A stretch of DNA of 64,000 nt from Paenibacillus sp. SZ31 (GTDB lineage Bacteria; Bacillota; Bacilli; Paenibacillales; Paenibacillaceae): contig NZ_JABBEA010000009.1 in NCBI RefSeq assembly GCF_012912005.1, forward strand, positions 124,001-188,000. Reading direction: 5' to 3'. The notes beneath the pieces are model-generated. The model saw only the letters and a list, made by a program, of their open reading frames with translations, was not told the DNA's origin and did not search any database. Below are positions 42,919 to 51,494 of this stretch, piece after piece. The stretch's first letter is position 1. Every line of letters begins with the position of its first letter. A program made the translations under genes and the position numbers.

Positions 42919-43025
42919 ATGATTAAGGCACTCCTATTCTTCTGATAAAAGGGTTCTGACCCACATCCGAAACAAGTTATTCGACTATTATAGCGTAAAC
43001 AAACAGGCAAAAAACATTTTTATTT

Positions 43026-43090
43026 TTACTTTGTTTAACCAATAGACAAAGTATTATCGATGTGATAGGATAACGGTGTAAACGATTTCT
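43026..43090 (+). promoter_or_regulatory. xyl operator, xylA promoter and cre site
   Basis: The inverted repeat TACTTTGT (43027-43034) and ACAAAGTA (43046-43053) resembles the XylR operators of Bacillus. It overlaps a TAGACA -35 (43043-43048) followed after 17 bases by TAGGAT (43066-43071). TGTAAACGATTTCT (43077-43090) downstream matches cre. The arrangement predicts xylose induction plus glucose repression. Confidence 0.75.
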
Positions 43091-43118
43091 TTAAAACTAT
43101 TGAGGAGGCATTTTACAC

Positions 43119-44435
43119 ATGGCCTATTTTGAATCCGTTAATAAAATTACATTCGAAGGTAAAGATTCCAAGAATCCATTTGCTTTTAAACATTATAATC
43201 CGGAAGAAGTGGTAGCCGGCAAATCGATGGAAGAACATTTCCGTTTCGGTATGGCTTACTGGCATACATTAACTGCAGGCGGCAGTGACCCGTTTGGTGC
43301 GGAGACAGCTGTTCGTTCATGGGATAAATACTCAGGTCTGGACCTCGCGAAAGTTCGCGTGGAAGCGGCATTTGAATTTTTGGAAAAAATGAATCTTCCA
43401 TACTTCTGTTTCCACGATGTGGACATCGCACCAGAAGGCAACAACCTGCGTGAATTCTACAGCAACATCGATACCATCGTTGGTCTGATTGAAGATCACA
43501 TGAAATCCAGTGGCAAAAAACTGCTCTGGAACACAGCAAACATGTTCTCGAACCCACGCTTCATGTTCGGTGCAGCTTCCACTTGTAACGCAGACGTGTA
43601 CGCTCACGCTGCAGCACAAATCAAGAAAGGTCTGGAAGTCGGTAAACGTCTGGGCGCTGAAAACTATGTATTCTGGGGCGGTCGTGAAGGTTACGACACA
43701 TTGTTGAACACAGACATGCAACTGGAGCAAGACAACATTGCTCGCATGTTCCATATGGCTGTAGACTACGCGAAGGAAATTGGTTTTGACGCACAATTCC
43801 TGATCGAGCCTAAACCAAAAGAGCCAACGAAACACCAATATGATTATGATGCAGCAACTTCGATTGCTTTCTTGCAAAAATACGGTTTGGACAAACACTT
43901 CAAACTCAACCTGGAAGCGAACCATGCTACATTGGCTGGTCATACATTTGATCACGAAATCCGTGTTGCTCGTACAAACGGCATGCTCGGTTCCCTCGAT
44001 GCGAACCAAGGTGATATGCTGATCGGTTGGGATACGGATGAGTTCCCGGTTGATATGTACGATGCTACATTGACGATGTATGAAGTATTGAAAAACGGCG
44101 GTATCGGCCGTGGTGGTGTGAACTTTGACGCGAAAGTACGTCGTGGTTCCTTCGAAGCAGACGATCTGTTCTTGGCACACATCGCAGGTATGGATACGTA
44201 TGCAAAAGGTCTGAAAGTGGCAGCAAAACTGATCGAAGATCGCGTATTCGATGACTTTATCGAAAAACGTTACAGCAGCTTCAGCGAAGGCATTGGCGCA
44301 GATGTAGTTGCAGGTAAAGCAACACTGGCTTCCCTTGCTGAGTACGCGTTGAATAACGAAAACCCACGCAAAAATCAATCCGGACGTCAGGAATTGCTGA
44401 GAGCACAACTCAACCAGTACATCCTGGCTGACTAA
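43119..44435 (+). CDS. xylA: Xylose isomerase
   Basis: This 438-residue class II xylose isomerase converts D-xylose to D-xylulose. It has the expected start (YFESVNKITFEGKDSKNPFAFKHYNPEE), catalytic His in YFCFHDVDIAPEG (about residue 101), metal-site FLIEPKPKEPTKHQYDYD, LNLEANHATLAGHTFDHE and GSLDANQGDMLIGWDTDEFP. The Class II length includes the N-terminal extension. GGAGG precedes the ATG. Codon use is noticeably biased toward major codons, suggesting high expression. It is followed by its own strong terminator before xylB. Confidence 0.97.
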   Translation: MAYFESVNKITFEGKDSKNPFAFKHYNPEEVVAGKSMEEHFRFGMAYWHTLTAGGSDPFGAETAVRSWDKYSGLDLAKVRVEAAFEFLEKMNLPYFCFHDVDIAPEGNNLREFYSNIDTIVGLIEDHMKSSGKKLLWNTANMFSNPRFMFGAASTCNADVYAHAAAQIKKGLEVGKRLGAENYVFWGGREGYDTLLNTDMQLEQDNIARMFHMAVDYAKEIGFDAQFLIEPKPKEPTKHQYDYDAATSIAFLQKYGLDKHFKLNLEANHATLAGHTFDHEIRVARTNGMLGSLDANQGDMLIGWDTDEFPVDMYDATLTMYEVLKNGGIGRGGVNFDAKVRRGSFEADDLFLAHIAGMDTYAKGLKVAAKLIEDRVFDDFIEKRYSSFSEGIGADVVAGKATLASLAEYALNNENPRKNQSGRQELLRAQLNQYILAD

Positions 44436-44562
44436 TAACGGATTAGGCAGGGTTGGTGCACGCCGACCACTGATGGTTACTCATACGTGGTTGGACATTA
44501 GTAACCAAGTCTGCCTTGCACAAGCTTGTACCACGGAACGCCTGAACAAGCATGACATTCGG

Positions 44563-44604
44563 ACCGTCCCCGACTTTCCCTTGGGAAGACGGGGACGGTT
44601 TTTG
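44563..44604 (+). terminator. Strong terminator between xylA and xylB
   Basis: ACCGTCCCCG pairs with CGGGGACGGT, with an inner CTTTCCC/GGGAAG continuation, followed by TTTTTG. It should stop most xylA transcription before xylB. Confidence 0.92.
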
Positions 44605-44637
44605 ATTAAACAAATAACGCGGTTTTTAAATTTTTGA

Positions 44638-44817
44638 TATAAATGAATAATTTGCATGCTAAACGAAGTGAGCAGAAAGGACCCGAGGAAGCGAAGCGGT
44701 CGCATTTATCCCCGGATTTCACCCTTGCTAAAGGGTATAAAAGAAATCCGGGGGTAACGGCGATCCAAGGGTTTTCTGATCACGAAGTGACCTCATGCTA
44801 AACAAGCTTCATTTATA
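44638..44817 (+). repeat. Dispersed hairpin repeat, copy 3 (between xylA and xylB)
   Basis: Outer arms are TATAAATGA (44638-44646) and TCATTTATA (44809-44817), a perfect 9-bp inverted repeat unique to this copy. Inside, CAGAAA/TTTCTG and ACCC/GGGT replace the AACCT/AGGTT arm of other copies. The central stem pairs 44707-44720 with 44743-44756, with two G-C pairs where copy 2 has A-T. The inner hairpin is ACCCTT/AAGGGT. It ends 28 bp before the xylB start. Confidence 0.85.
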
Positions 44818-44845
44818 CAACCATGTTAAGAAACGAGGGATATAT

Positions 44846-46339
44846 ATGAGTTACGTCATTGGCGTCGATCTAGGAACCAGTGCGGTCAAAACCGTACTGG
44901 TTAATCGTGAAGGAAAAGTGGCATTTGAAGCATCCGAGGCATACCCGTTGTACCAGCCCAAGGCTGGATACAGTGAGCAAAATCCCGAAGATTGGGTAGA
45001 GCAGACGATTGTTTCCCTGCGCAAATTGCTGGAAGTCTCTGGCGTGCAGCCTTCGGAAATCGAAGGCTTGAGCTTCTCAGGCCAGATGCACGGACTGGTA
45101 TTGGTGGATGCTGAAGGCAAACCGCTGCGGAATGCAATCCTGTGGAACGATACACGTACTACGGCTCAGTGCCGCCGCATCGATAAAGTGCTGGATGGCA
45201 AGCTGTTAAGTATTGCCCGGAACCGTGCACTTGAAGGTTTTACCTTGCCGAAAATTCTGTGGGTTCAGGAGAACGAGCCTGAATTGTTACAGCAAGCATC
45301 TTTGTTCCTGTTGCCAAAAGACTATGTGCGTTACCGTCTGACAGGGGATTACGCCATGGATTACTCCGATGCAGCGGGTACCTTGCTGCTGGACGTTGCA
45401 GGCAAGCAGTGGAGCAACGAGATTGCAGAAGCATTCGAGCTGCCGATCTCCCTTTGTCCACGTCTAGTGGAATCGTTTGAGGAAGTGGGCACATTGCTGC
45501 CTGAGATTGCGGATCAAACGGGTCTGGCGGCTGCGACGAAAGTATATGCAGGCGGTGCGGATAATGCGTGCGGTGCCATTGGCGCAGGCATTCTGAGTGA
45601 AGGACAGACGATGTGCAGCATCGGAACGTCCGGGGTTGTGCTTTCCTACGAAGAGCGCAAAGATCTCGATTTTGAAGGCAAAGTGCACTTTTTTAACCAC
45701 GGAGAGAAAGATGCCTTCTATATTATGGGGGTAACGCTTGCGGCAGGATACAGCCTGTCCTGGTTCAAGGATACATTTGCAGCGGACAAATCATTTGATG
45801 TGCTCTTGCAGGGCATTGATCAGGTGCCGGCGGGCAGCAACGGATTGTTGTTCACACCTTATATCGTTGGGGAGCGTACACCTCACCCGGATGCGAATAT
45901 TCGCGGTAGCTTTATCGGTATGGATGCGGGGCACAAGCTGGAGCACTTTGGACGCGCGGTAATGGAGGGCATTACGTTCTCACTGCGTGAGTCGATTGAT
46001 ATTCTGCGCGGTGCAGGTAAAACCGTGAATGAAGTCATCTCCATTGGTGGGGGTGCCAAAAATGAAGCATGGTTGCAGATGCAGGCGGACGTCTTCAACG
46101 CAACAATTGTGAAGCTGGAGAGCGAACAGGGTCCTGCGATGGGTGCAGCGATGCTGGCCGCTTATGGCTGTGGCTGGTTCCCGTCCTTGCAGGAATGTGC
46201 AACGGCGTTTATTCGTCCAGCGAAATCCTATGAGCCGAACCCGGAAACGGTTGCGGTGTATGATGGCCTGTTCGCACTCTATCAGGAAGTCTACGGACAG
46301 ACACGTAGTCTGAATGATCGTCTGGCAGCGTACCGTTAA
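44846..46339 (+). CDS. xylB: Xylulokinase
   Basis: This 497-residue FGGY kinase phosphorylates D-xylulose to xylulose 5-phosphate. It has the phosphate loop GVDLGTSAVKTVLVN at the N-terminus, the substrate segment FSGQMHGLVLVD, and the C-terminal FGGY-type ISIGGGAKNEAWLQMQADVF with the GPAMGAAMLA nucleotide loop. The start is placed at 44846 (MSYVIGVDLG) because GAGGGA lies upstream; an in-frame ATG at 44795 falls inside the hairpin repeat. The terminator and repeat upstream mean it may have its own weak promoter. Confidence 0.95.
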   Translation: MSYVIGVDLGTSAVKTVLVNREGKVAFEASEAYPLYQPKAGYSEQNPEDWVEQTIVSLRKLLEVSGVQPSEIEGLSFSGQMHGLVLVDAEGKPLRNAILWNDTRTTAQCRRIDKVLDGKLLSIARNRALEGFTLPKILWVQENEPELLQQASLFLLPKDYVRYRLTGDYAMDYSDAAGTLLLDVAGKQWSNEIAEAFELPISLCPRLVESFEEVGTLLPEIADQTGLAAATKVYAGGADNACGAIGAGILSEGQTMCSIGTSGVVLSYEERKDLDFEGKVHFFNHGEKDAFYIMGVTLAAGYSLSWFKDTFAADKSFDVLLQGIDQVPAGSNGLLFTPYIVGERTPHPDANIRGSFIGMDAGHKLEHFGRAVMEGITFSLRESIDILRGAGKTVNEVISIGGGAKNEAWLQMQADVFNATIVKLESEQGPAMGAAMLAAYGCGWFPSLQECATAFIRPAKSYEPNPETVAVYDGLFALYQEVYGQTRSLNDRLAAYR

Positions 46340-46379
46340 TTCATTTATCGCACTACATTAATCTTGTTATTACATTAAG

Positions 46380-46409
46380 AAAGCATCCGCGCAAGCGGGT
46401 GCTTTTTTT
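46380..46409 (+). terminator. Terminator of xylB
   Basis: AAAGCATCCGC (46380-46390) pairs with GCGGGTGCTTT (46395-46405) around a GCAA loop, followed by T's. Confidence 0.9.
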
Positions 46410-46562
46410 GTCGTTCATTCGGATTAATCCCATGAAAGGTTTTCTTGGCCTGCATATCCGCATTCCAGCTCTGCATAGATTGGAAATAGAGGATTGTGAT
46501 TCGTCCAGGCATCGTATGTTCGATAATTTACTAGGTAGAAGCTTGAGCATGGGGGTGAAGCT

Positions 46563-47294
46563 TTGGATGAACATGAGGAGCATGGAAGACCACATATCAC
46601 CTTGTCGATGATCGTTCGTAATGAGGAGAATCGATATCTCAGGCAGGCTTTGGAGACACATCGTCCCTGGATTGATCGTGCGGTAATCATTGATGACGGA
46701 AGCACGGACGGAACGGTCGCGCTGTGCCGGGAACTTCTGGATGGTATTCCACTCGTATTAGTGCAGAATGCTGCTTCACGTTTTGCAGATGAGGTAAGCC
46801 TGAGAAAACAACAATGGGAAGAGACAGTGGCGACTGAACCGGAATGGATTTTAAATCTGGATGCAGATGAGATTCTAACCCGTGACTTTGGGGCTGTACG
46901 CGATCTGTTGCTCAGTGGACATGAAGATGCCATCTATTTCAGATTGTTTGATATGTGGAGTGAGACACATTACCGGGAAGATGAGTTCTGGCAGGCGCAT
47001 GCCTATTATCGGCCATTTTTGATTCGGTATCACCCGGGTATGAGCTATGAATGGAAGGAAACACCCCAGCATTGTGGTCGTTTTCCTTTAACGATTCAGC
47101 ATTGGTCCTATGGCTGTCATGCTCCCCGGGTGAAGCACTATGGTTGGGCGCGGGAAGAAGACCGTATTCGCAAATATGATCGCTATCAAGCACTGGACCC
47201 TGAAGCAAGATACGGCTGGAAAGAACAGTACGAATCGATATTGGATCAAGAGCCACGACTGTTGTTATGGTCCGAGAATGGAGAGGGGGAGTAA
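46563..47294 (+). CDS. Family 2 glycosyltransferase
   Basis: This 243-residue GT-A enzyme has the start ITLSMIVRNEENRYLRQAL, the nucleotide-sugar motif IDDGSTDGT (about residue 45) and the metal-binding DADE in WILNLDADEIL (about residue 100). The start is a TTG with GGGGGTG five bases upstream. It ends five bases before the next glycosyltransferase gene, so the two form an operon. The short length and lack of membrane segments indicate a soluble transferase acting on a protein or sugar acceptor in the cytoplasm. Confidence 0.85.
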   Translation: MDEHEEHGRPHITLSMIVRNEENRYLRQALETHRPWIDRAVIIDDGSTDGTVALCRELLDGIPLVLVQNAASRFADEVSLRKQQWEETVATEPEWILNLDADEILTRDFGAVRDLLLSGHEDAIYFRLFDMWSETHYREDEFWQAHAYYRPFLIRYHPGMSYEWKETPQHCGRFPLTIQHWSYGCHAPRVKHYGWAREEDRIRKYDRYQALDPEARYGWKEQYESILDQEPRLLLWSENGEGE

Positions 47295-47299
47295 GCACG

Positions 47300-49294
47300 T
47301 TGAAGAAAGAACAGGTACGCAAATCGCAGGAAACCCGTCAATCGGAAAAACTTGAAGAGCCTGGTCAGGAAAAAATCCTCATCGCCAGCCCTGTTCGCCA
47401 GACCGCTGCGGTGCTCCGTGAATTTCTGGATTCTCTATATGCACTGGAACGAACAACGGTGAAGACGGACTATCTGTTTGTAGACGATAACGAGGAAGAA
47501 GCCGCATCGAATATATTGCGTGAATTTGTGCTTCAGCATGAAGGGACGGTTATTCATGCAGATGAACTTGATGGCGACAGTCCTCACAACAAAGGGGTAT
47601 ACAACAAGGATGAGGGAGGCCACTATTGGCAGGATGAGCAGATTTGGCGTGTAGCCGGTTTGAAAAATCGTATATTGCAATATGCACGCGACAATCACTA
47701 CGATGCGGTATTCCTGATTGATTCTGACTTGGTGCTGCATCCGCGGACGCTGGAGCAACTCGTATCGAGTGGCAAAGACATTGTATCCAATATCTTTTGG
47801 ACACGATGGCAGCCGGGGGCTAGGGAAATGCCGCAGGTATGGCTGCAGGATGAGTATGCCTTGTATCGCCGCGGCGGCAAATCATCAGCCGGGAACGAGG
47901 CGGAAGACGAGGGGGCGCAAACGACTGCTTTTCTGAATCAGCTACGTTTCCCGGGTTGCTACGAAGTTGGAGGGCTGGGGGCATGCACGCTCATTCGCAA
48001 AAATGTTTTGGCAGCAGGGGTTTCCTATGACCAGATTCCGAATGTATCCTTCTGGGGCGAAGATCGTCATTTCTGCATCCGTGCTCAGGCACTGGGTTTT
48101 CGTTTGTTCGTGGATACACATCTTCCGGCCTATCACATCTATCGTCTGTCTGAGCTACCGGGCGTATCTGCCTTTAACCGCAGGGCCAGACGAGGCGAAG
48201 AGACGATCAGTATTACGCTGTGTATGATTGTGAAAAATGAAGAAGCTTCCCTCGCCAGATGTCTGGACTCGGTCAACGGTATTGCCGATGAGATTGTAAT
48301 CGTTGATACTGGATCAACGGATCGTACCCGTCAGATCGCTTCCAGATATACGGATCGTATCGTTGATTTTGAATGGGTGGACGACTTTGCAGCAGCACGC
48401 AACTTTGCCTTCGATCAAGCAAAGAGTGAATATATTCTATGGCTGGATGCCGACGATGTGTTCGAACCGGAAGATCGGGCGAAACTGATCGCCTTGAAAC
48501 GTTCGCTGGACCCGGATATTGATAGTGTCACGATGGATTACAATCTGTCATTCACAGCAGACGGCAAGGTCGCCTACAGCCTGCGCCGGAATCGTCTGGT
48601 GCGTCGAGATCGGCAATTTCGCTGGATTGGCGCCGTGCATGAATATCTGGCTGTAGCGGGCAATCTGCTGCATAGTGATGTGGCGGTTACCCACAAGAAA
48701 GACAAAGAATATACCGATCGGAATCTACGGATCTATCGCAAAAGGGAGCAGGCCGGAGAGGACTTCCCACCGCGCGACTTGTATTATTTCGGCAATGAAT
48801 TAAAGGACCATGGACAACATGAGGATGCAGTGAAGTACTATGAGAAGTTTCTGGATACCGGGCTGGGTTGGGTAGAAGATCAGATCGCTGCTTGCCAGAA
48901 AATTGCCGATTGTGAAGCCGCACGTGAACGTCCGGAACAGGAAGTAACGGCGCTGTTCCGATCGTTTGCCTATGATTTGCCAAGAGCCGAGATCTGCTGT
49001 CGATTGGGTGGTTATTTTGTCGATCGTGAAGATTATCGCAAAGCTCTGTTCTGGTACGAACAGGCGACTCGGGCTGTACGTCCGGATGATCCTATGGTGG
49101 TGCTGAATGAAGCAGCGTGGACCTGGATGCCACATCTGCAACTATGTGTGTGTTATGACCGGATGGGTAACCGTGCCAAGGCCCGGGAACATAATGATAT
49201 CGCACTTGCCTATCATCCAACACATCCAAGCATGTTATATAACGATCGTTACTTTAAAGATTTGGAGAAGGATAACGTATTGGAAAATGCTTAG
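47300..49294 (+). CDS. Two-domain glycosyltransferase with C-terminal TPR-like region
   Basis: This 664-residue protein has two GT-A folds. The first (about 25-290) has VDDNEEEA, FLIDSDLVLHP as its DxD-like site and a WGEDRHFCIRA catalytic segment. The second (about 303-500) is a classical GT2: ITLCMIVKNEEASLARCLDSV, VDTGSTDRT and LWLDADDVF. The remainder (about 500-660) resembles tetratricopeptide helices (DAVKYYEKFLDTG, KALFWYEQA). The start is a TTG with GGGGGAG eight bases upstream. The design is reminiscent of TPR-linked SunS/spore-surface transferases and may glycosylate a surface protein; the acceptor is unknown. Confidence 0.82.
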   Translation: MKKEQVRKSQETRQSEKLEEPGQEKILIASPVRQTAAVLREFLDSLYALERTTVKTDYLFVDDNEEEAASNILREFVLQHEGTVIHADELDGDSPHNKGVYNKDEGGHYWQDEQIWRVAGLKNRILQYARDNHYDAVFLIDSDLVLHPRTLEQLVSSGKDIVSNIFWTRWQPGAREMPQVWLQDEYALYRRGGKSSAGNEAEDEGAQTTAFLNQLRFPGCYEVGGLGACTLIRKNVLAAGVSYDQIPNVSFWGEDRHFCIRAQALGFRLFVDTHLPAYHIYRLSELPGVSAFNRRARRGEETISITLCMIVKNEEASLARCLDSVNGIADEIVIVDTGSTDRTRQIASRYTDRIVDFEWVDDFAAARNFAFDQAKSEYILWLDADDVFEPEDRAKLIALKRSLDPDIDSVTMDYNLSFTADGKVAYSLRRNRLVRRDRQFRWIGAVHEYLAVAGNLLHSDVAVTHKKDKEYTDRNLRIYRKREQAGEDFPPRDLYYFGNELKDHGQHEDAVKYYEKFLDTGLGWVEDQIAACQKIADCEAARERPEQEVTALFRSFAYDLPRAEICCRLGGYFVDREDYRKALFWYEQATRAVRPDDPMVVLNEAAWTWMPHLQLCVCYDRMGNRAKAREHNDIALAYHPTHPSMLYNDRYFKDLEKDNVLENA

Positions 49295-49543
49295 CATTTC
49301 CGATCAAAATGGATACCTCTTTTGTGGAATTGAGTGGGTGAATCAGCCCATGTTCCATGAAGAGGTTTTTTTACGTTGTGATAAAAGTACATCATAGAGT
49401 TGGTGACAGACGCATTCACTTCGGAAATGGATTAATGTATTTCATCCAGGGGAGGATATGCTTTACAATAATAGTAACGGAAAAGCGGTGAACATGATTG
49501 CCTGTCTTCGGCTGCCGAATTGATGAAGCAAGGGGAACTGGAT

Positions 49544-50170
49544 ATGAATCTGACGGAAGTATTATTGGAGTCGAGGCTGGTCGCGATTGTGCGTGGCATT
49601 AGCCGTGAAGCGGCAGTAACAGCTGGACAAGGCATGACGAGTGGTGGAATCCGACTGATGGAGGTCACACTGAATACGCCTGGAGCACATGATATTATTG
49701 CAGATTGGCGTGAGCGGCATGAAGGGAAGGCTTATGTTGGAGCGGGTACGGTACTGAATGTACAGATGGCCAAGGAAGCGGTCGCTGCAGGCGCACAATT
49801 TTTGGTGTCCCCCAATGTCGATCTGTCTGTCATTGAATATGCTGTAGAACATGGTGTCGAGATCTGGCCTGGAGCCATGACACCCACGGAGATTGTCGCT
49901 GCCCATGAAGCGGGAGCACAAGTGGTGAAGCTGTTTCCAATGGCGAGTCTGGGCCTTCCGTATCTGCGGGAGATCAAAGCCCCACTGAATCATATTCCAC
50001 TGCTGGCAACAGGTGGTGCCACACTGGAGAATATTGCTGATTATTATGCAGCAGGCGCTGCGGCAGTCGGTCTGGGAAGTGCACTTGTGCCACGAGAGGC
50101 TCTTGCTGCAGGAGATCATGAGCAGATTGCAGCCTGCGCACAGAAATTTGTGGAAGCAGCGAAGGTATAG
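49544..50170 (+). CDS. eda: KHG/KDPG aldolase
   Basis: This 208-residue class I aldolase cleaves 2-keto-3-deoxy-6-phosphogluconate to pyruvate and glyceraldehyde 3-phosphate. The catalytic residues are E40 in RLMEVTLNT and the Schiff-base lysine K129 in VVKLFPMASLG, with the phosphate-binding GAGTV and LATGGATLENI loops. The start at 49544 has AAGGGGAA correctly spaced; in-frame starts at 49520/49523 do not. It would complete the uronate route begun by kduI and kduD 20 kb away. It appears monocistronic; no KDG kinase gene is in the window. Confidence 0.92.
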   Translation: MNLTEVLLESRLVAIVRGISREAAVTAGQGMTSGGIRLMEVTLNTPGAHDIIADWRERHEGKAYVGAGTVLNVQMAKEAVAAGAQFLVSPNVDLSVIEYAVEHGVEIWPGAMTPTEIVAAHEAGAQVVKLFPMASLGLPYLREIKAPLNHIPLLATGGATLENIADYYAAGAAAVGLGSALVPREALAAGDHEQIAACAQKFVEAAKV

Positions 50171-50338
50171 GCACAGGCGACGGACGAGAGTTACGTAGAT
50201 TTGGGTATATATATGAAGGTGGCTTTTAGAACTATTTTAGATCAATCGTTATCATAAATACCGATGTCGTTTAACGTGCCGTTCATTCTATTGTCTTATG
50301 ATGGATGTATGCCAGAATTCGGAGAGGAGAGATGCCCT

Positions 50339-51265
50339 GTGAAAGCTAAAACAATGATTGGCGGCATGCTTGCCGTGGCCGCAGTAACGGCAGGTGGATT
50401 ATGGAAGGCGGCTGTGAAGAGCCAGACACCCAAGAAGATTCCAATCACCCTGACGCCTCCAATGCCATTTGAGGATGTGACCTTTGACAGTGGGGGCGGT
50501 CGAGTGCATGGCTGGTTCATCCCGGCCAGAGCTGACATTCCGAAACCATGGCCGCTCGTTATTATTGCCCATGGCTGGGGCTCCAATCGCTCCCGTGTTC
50601 TTCGTTACGCACGTCCGATCTGGGAAGCAGGATACGCCCTGTTTATGTATGATGTTCGCAGTCACGGGGCCAGTGATCAGGTTCGTGCTGCATCTGCCTA
50701 TTTGTTCCGGGATGATCTGCTGGCAGCACTGCAGTATACGACTGCACGACCAGAGATTGATGCGGATGCCATTGGTGTGCTTGGACATTCTTTGGGTGGA
50801 CTGGGTACGATTCTTGCGGTGACAGAAGGCATTCCTGTATCAGCAGTGATTACGGACTCGATGCCATCGCAATTTGAGGTAATCGTCAGTTCGGAGCTGA
50901 GACGTCGGCGTCTGCCCCTCTTTCCACTGGCTCAGTTAATTCCGAGAATCTGGTTCTGGCGATTGGGTGAATCTCTCAAATCCTATCGTCAGCGTGATCC
51001 GGTGATGATGCTTAATGAACGGCGCAGGGGGATGCAACTGCCGATGCTTATGGTGCACTCCAAGGGAGATAATTTCATTCCCCCGAGTGAGCTAGAATAT
51101 TTTATGTCCAAAGCCGATCCGCCTGTGGAACATCTATGGGTCAATAGCGGAGGACACAGTTGTTCCGAGGAAGACCCTGTCTTTTGGGATACGGTTATTC
51201 CATTCTTGCAAACCCATGTCCAAGGTCGTTCTAAGTCGAACGATTCCACGATTGTGAGCAGTTAA
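50339..51265 (+). CDS. Membrane-anchored alpha/beta hydrolase
   Basis: This 308-residue protein has one N-terminal transmembrane helix (about residues 5-22) and a hydrolase domain probably outside the cell or facing the membrane. It has HGWGSNRSR (oxyanion region), nucleophile S151 in GHSLGG and a terminal His in GGHSCSEEDP. It starts at a GTG with GGAGAGGAGAG upstream; an in-frame ATG at 50264 lacks a site. The family is broad (serine aminopeptidase/esterase-like), so the substrate is unknown. Confidence 0.83.
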   Translation: MKAKTMIGGMLAVAAVTAGGLWKAAVKSQTPKKIPITLTPPMPFEDVTFDSGGGRVHGWFIPARADIPKPWPLVIIAHGWGSNRSRVLRYARPIWEAGYALFMYDVRSHGASDQVRAASAYLFRDDLLAALQYTTARPEIDADAIGVLGHSLGGLGTILAVTEGIPVSAVITDSMPSQFEVIVSSELRRRRLPLFPLAQLIPRIWFWRLGESLKSYRQRDPVMMLNERRRGMQLPMLMVHSKGDNFIPPSELEYFMSKADPPVEHLWVNSGGHSCSEEDPVFWDTVIPFLQTHVQGRSKSNDSTIVSS

Positions 51266-51308
51266 ACCAGATAGAATCAGGCCTACATAAGAGTGCGGGC
51301 TAACAGAG

Positions 51309-51338
51309 AAAACGCCAACGTGGTTGGCGTTTTTTTTG
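51309..51338 (+). terminator. Terminator of the membrane-anchored hydrolase
   Basis: AACGCCAAC (51311-51319) pairs with GTTGGCGTT (51323-51331), with A and T runs on either side. Confidence 0.92.
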
Positions 51339-51494
51339 CTGTTATGAACAATATGCAGAAATTCACATTTGTAAAATTGCCGGGAAAACGACCATTAAAA
51401 AGGAAGCTTATGGTATCATAGAATAGACTGGCAATATTCATGCGAGGTTATTTGCTATGCTTCTTTGTATGAAATTGAAGGGAGAGGTCCAGAT

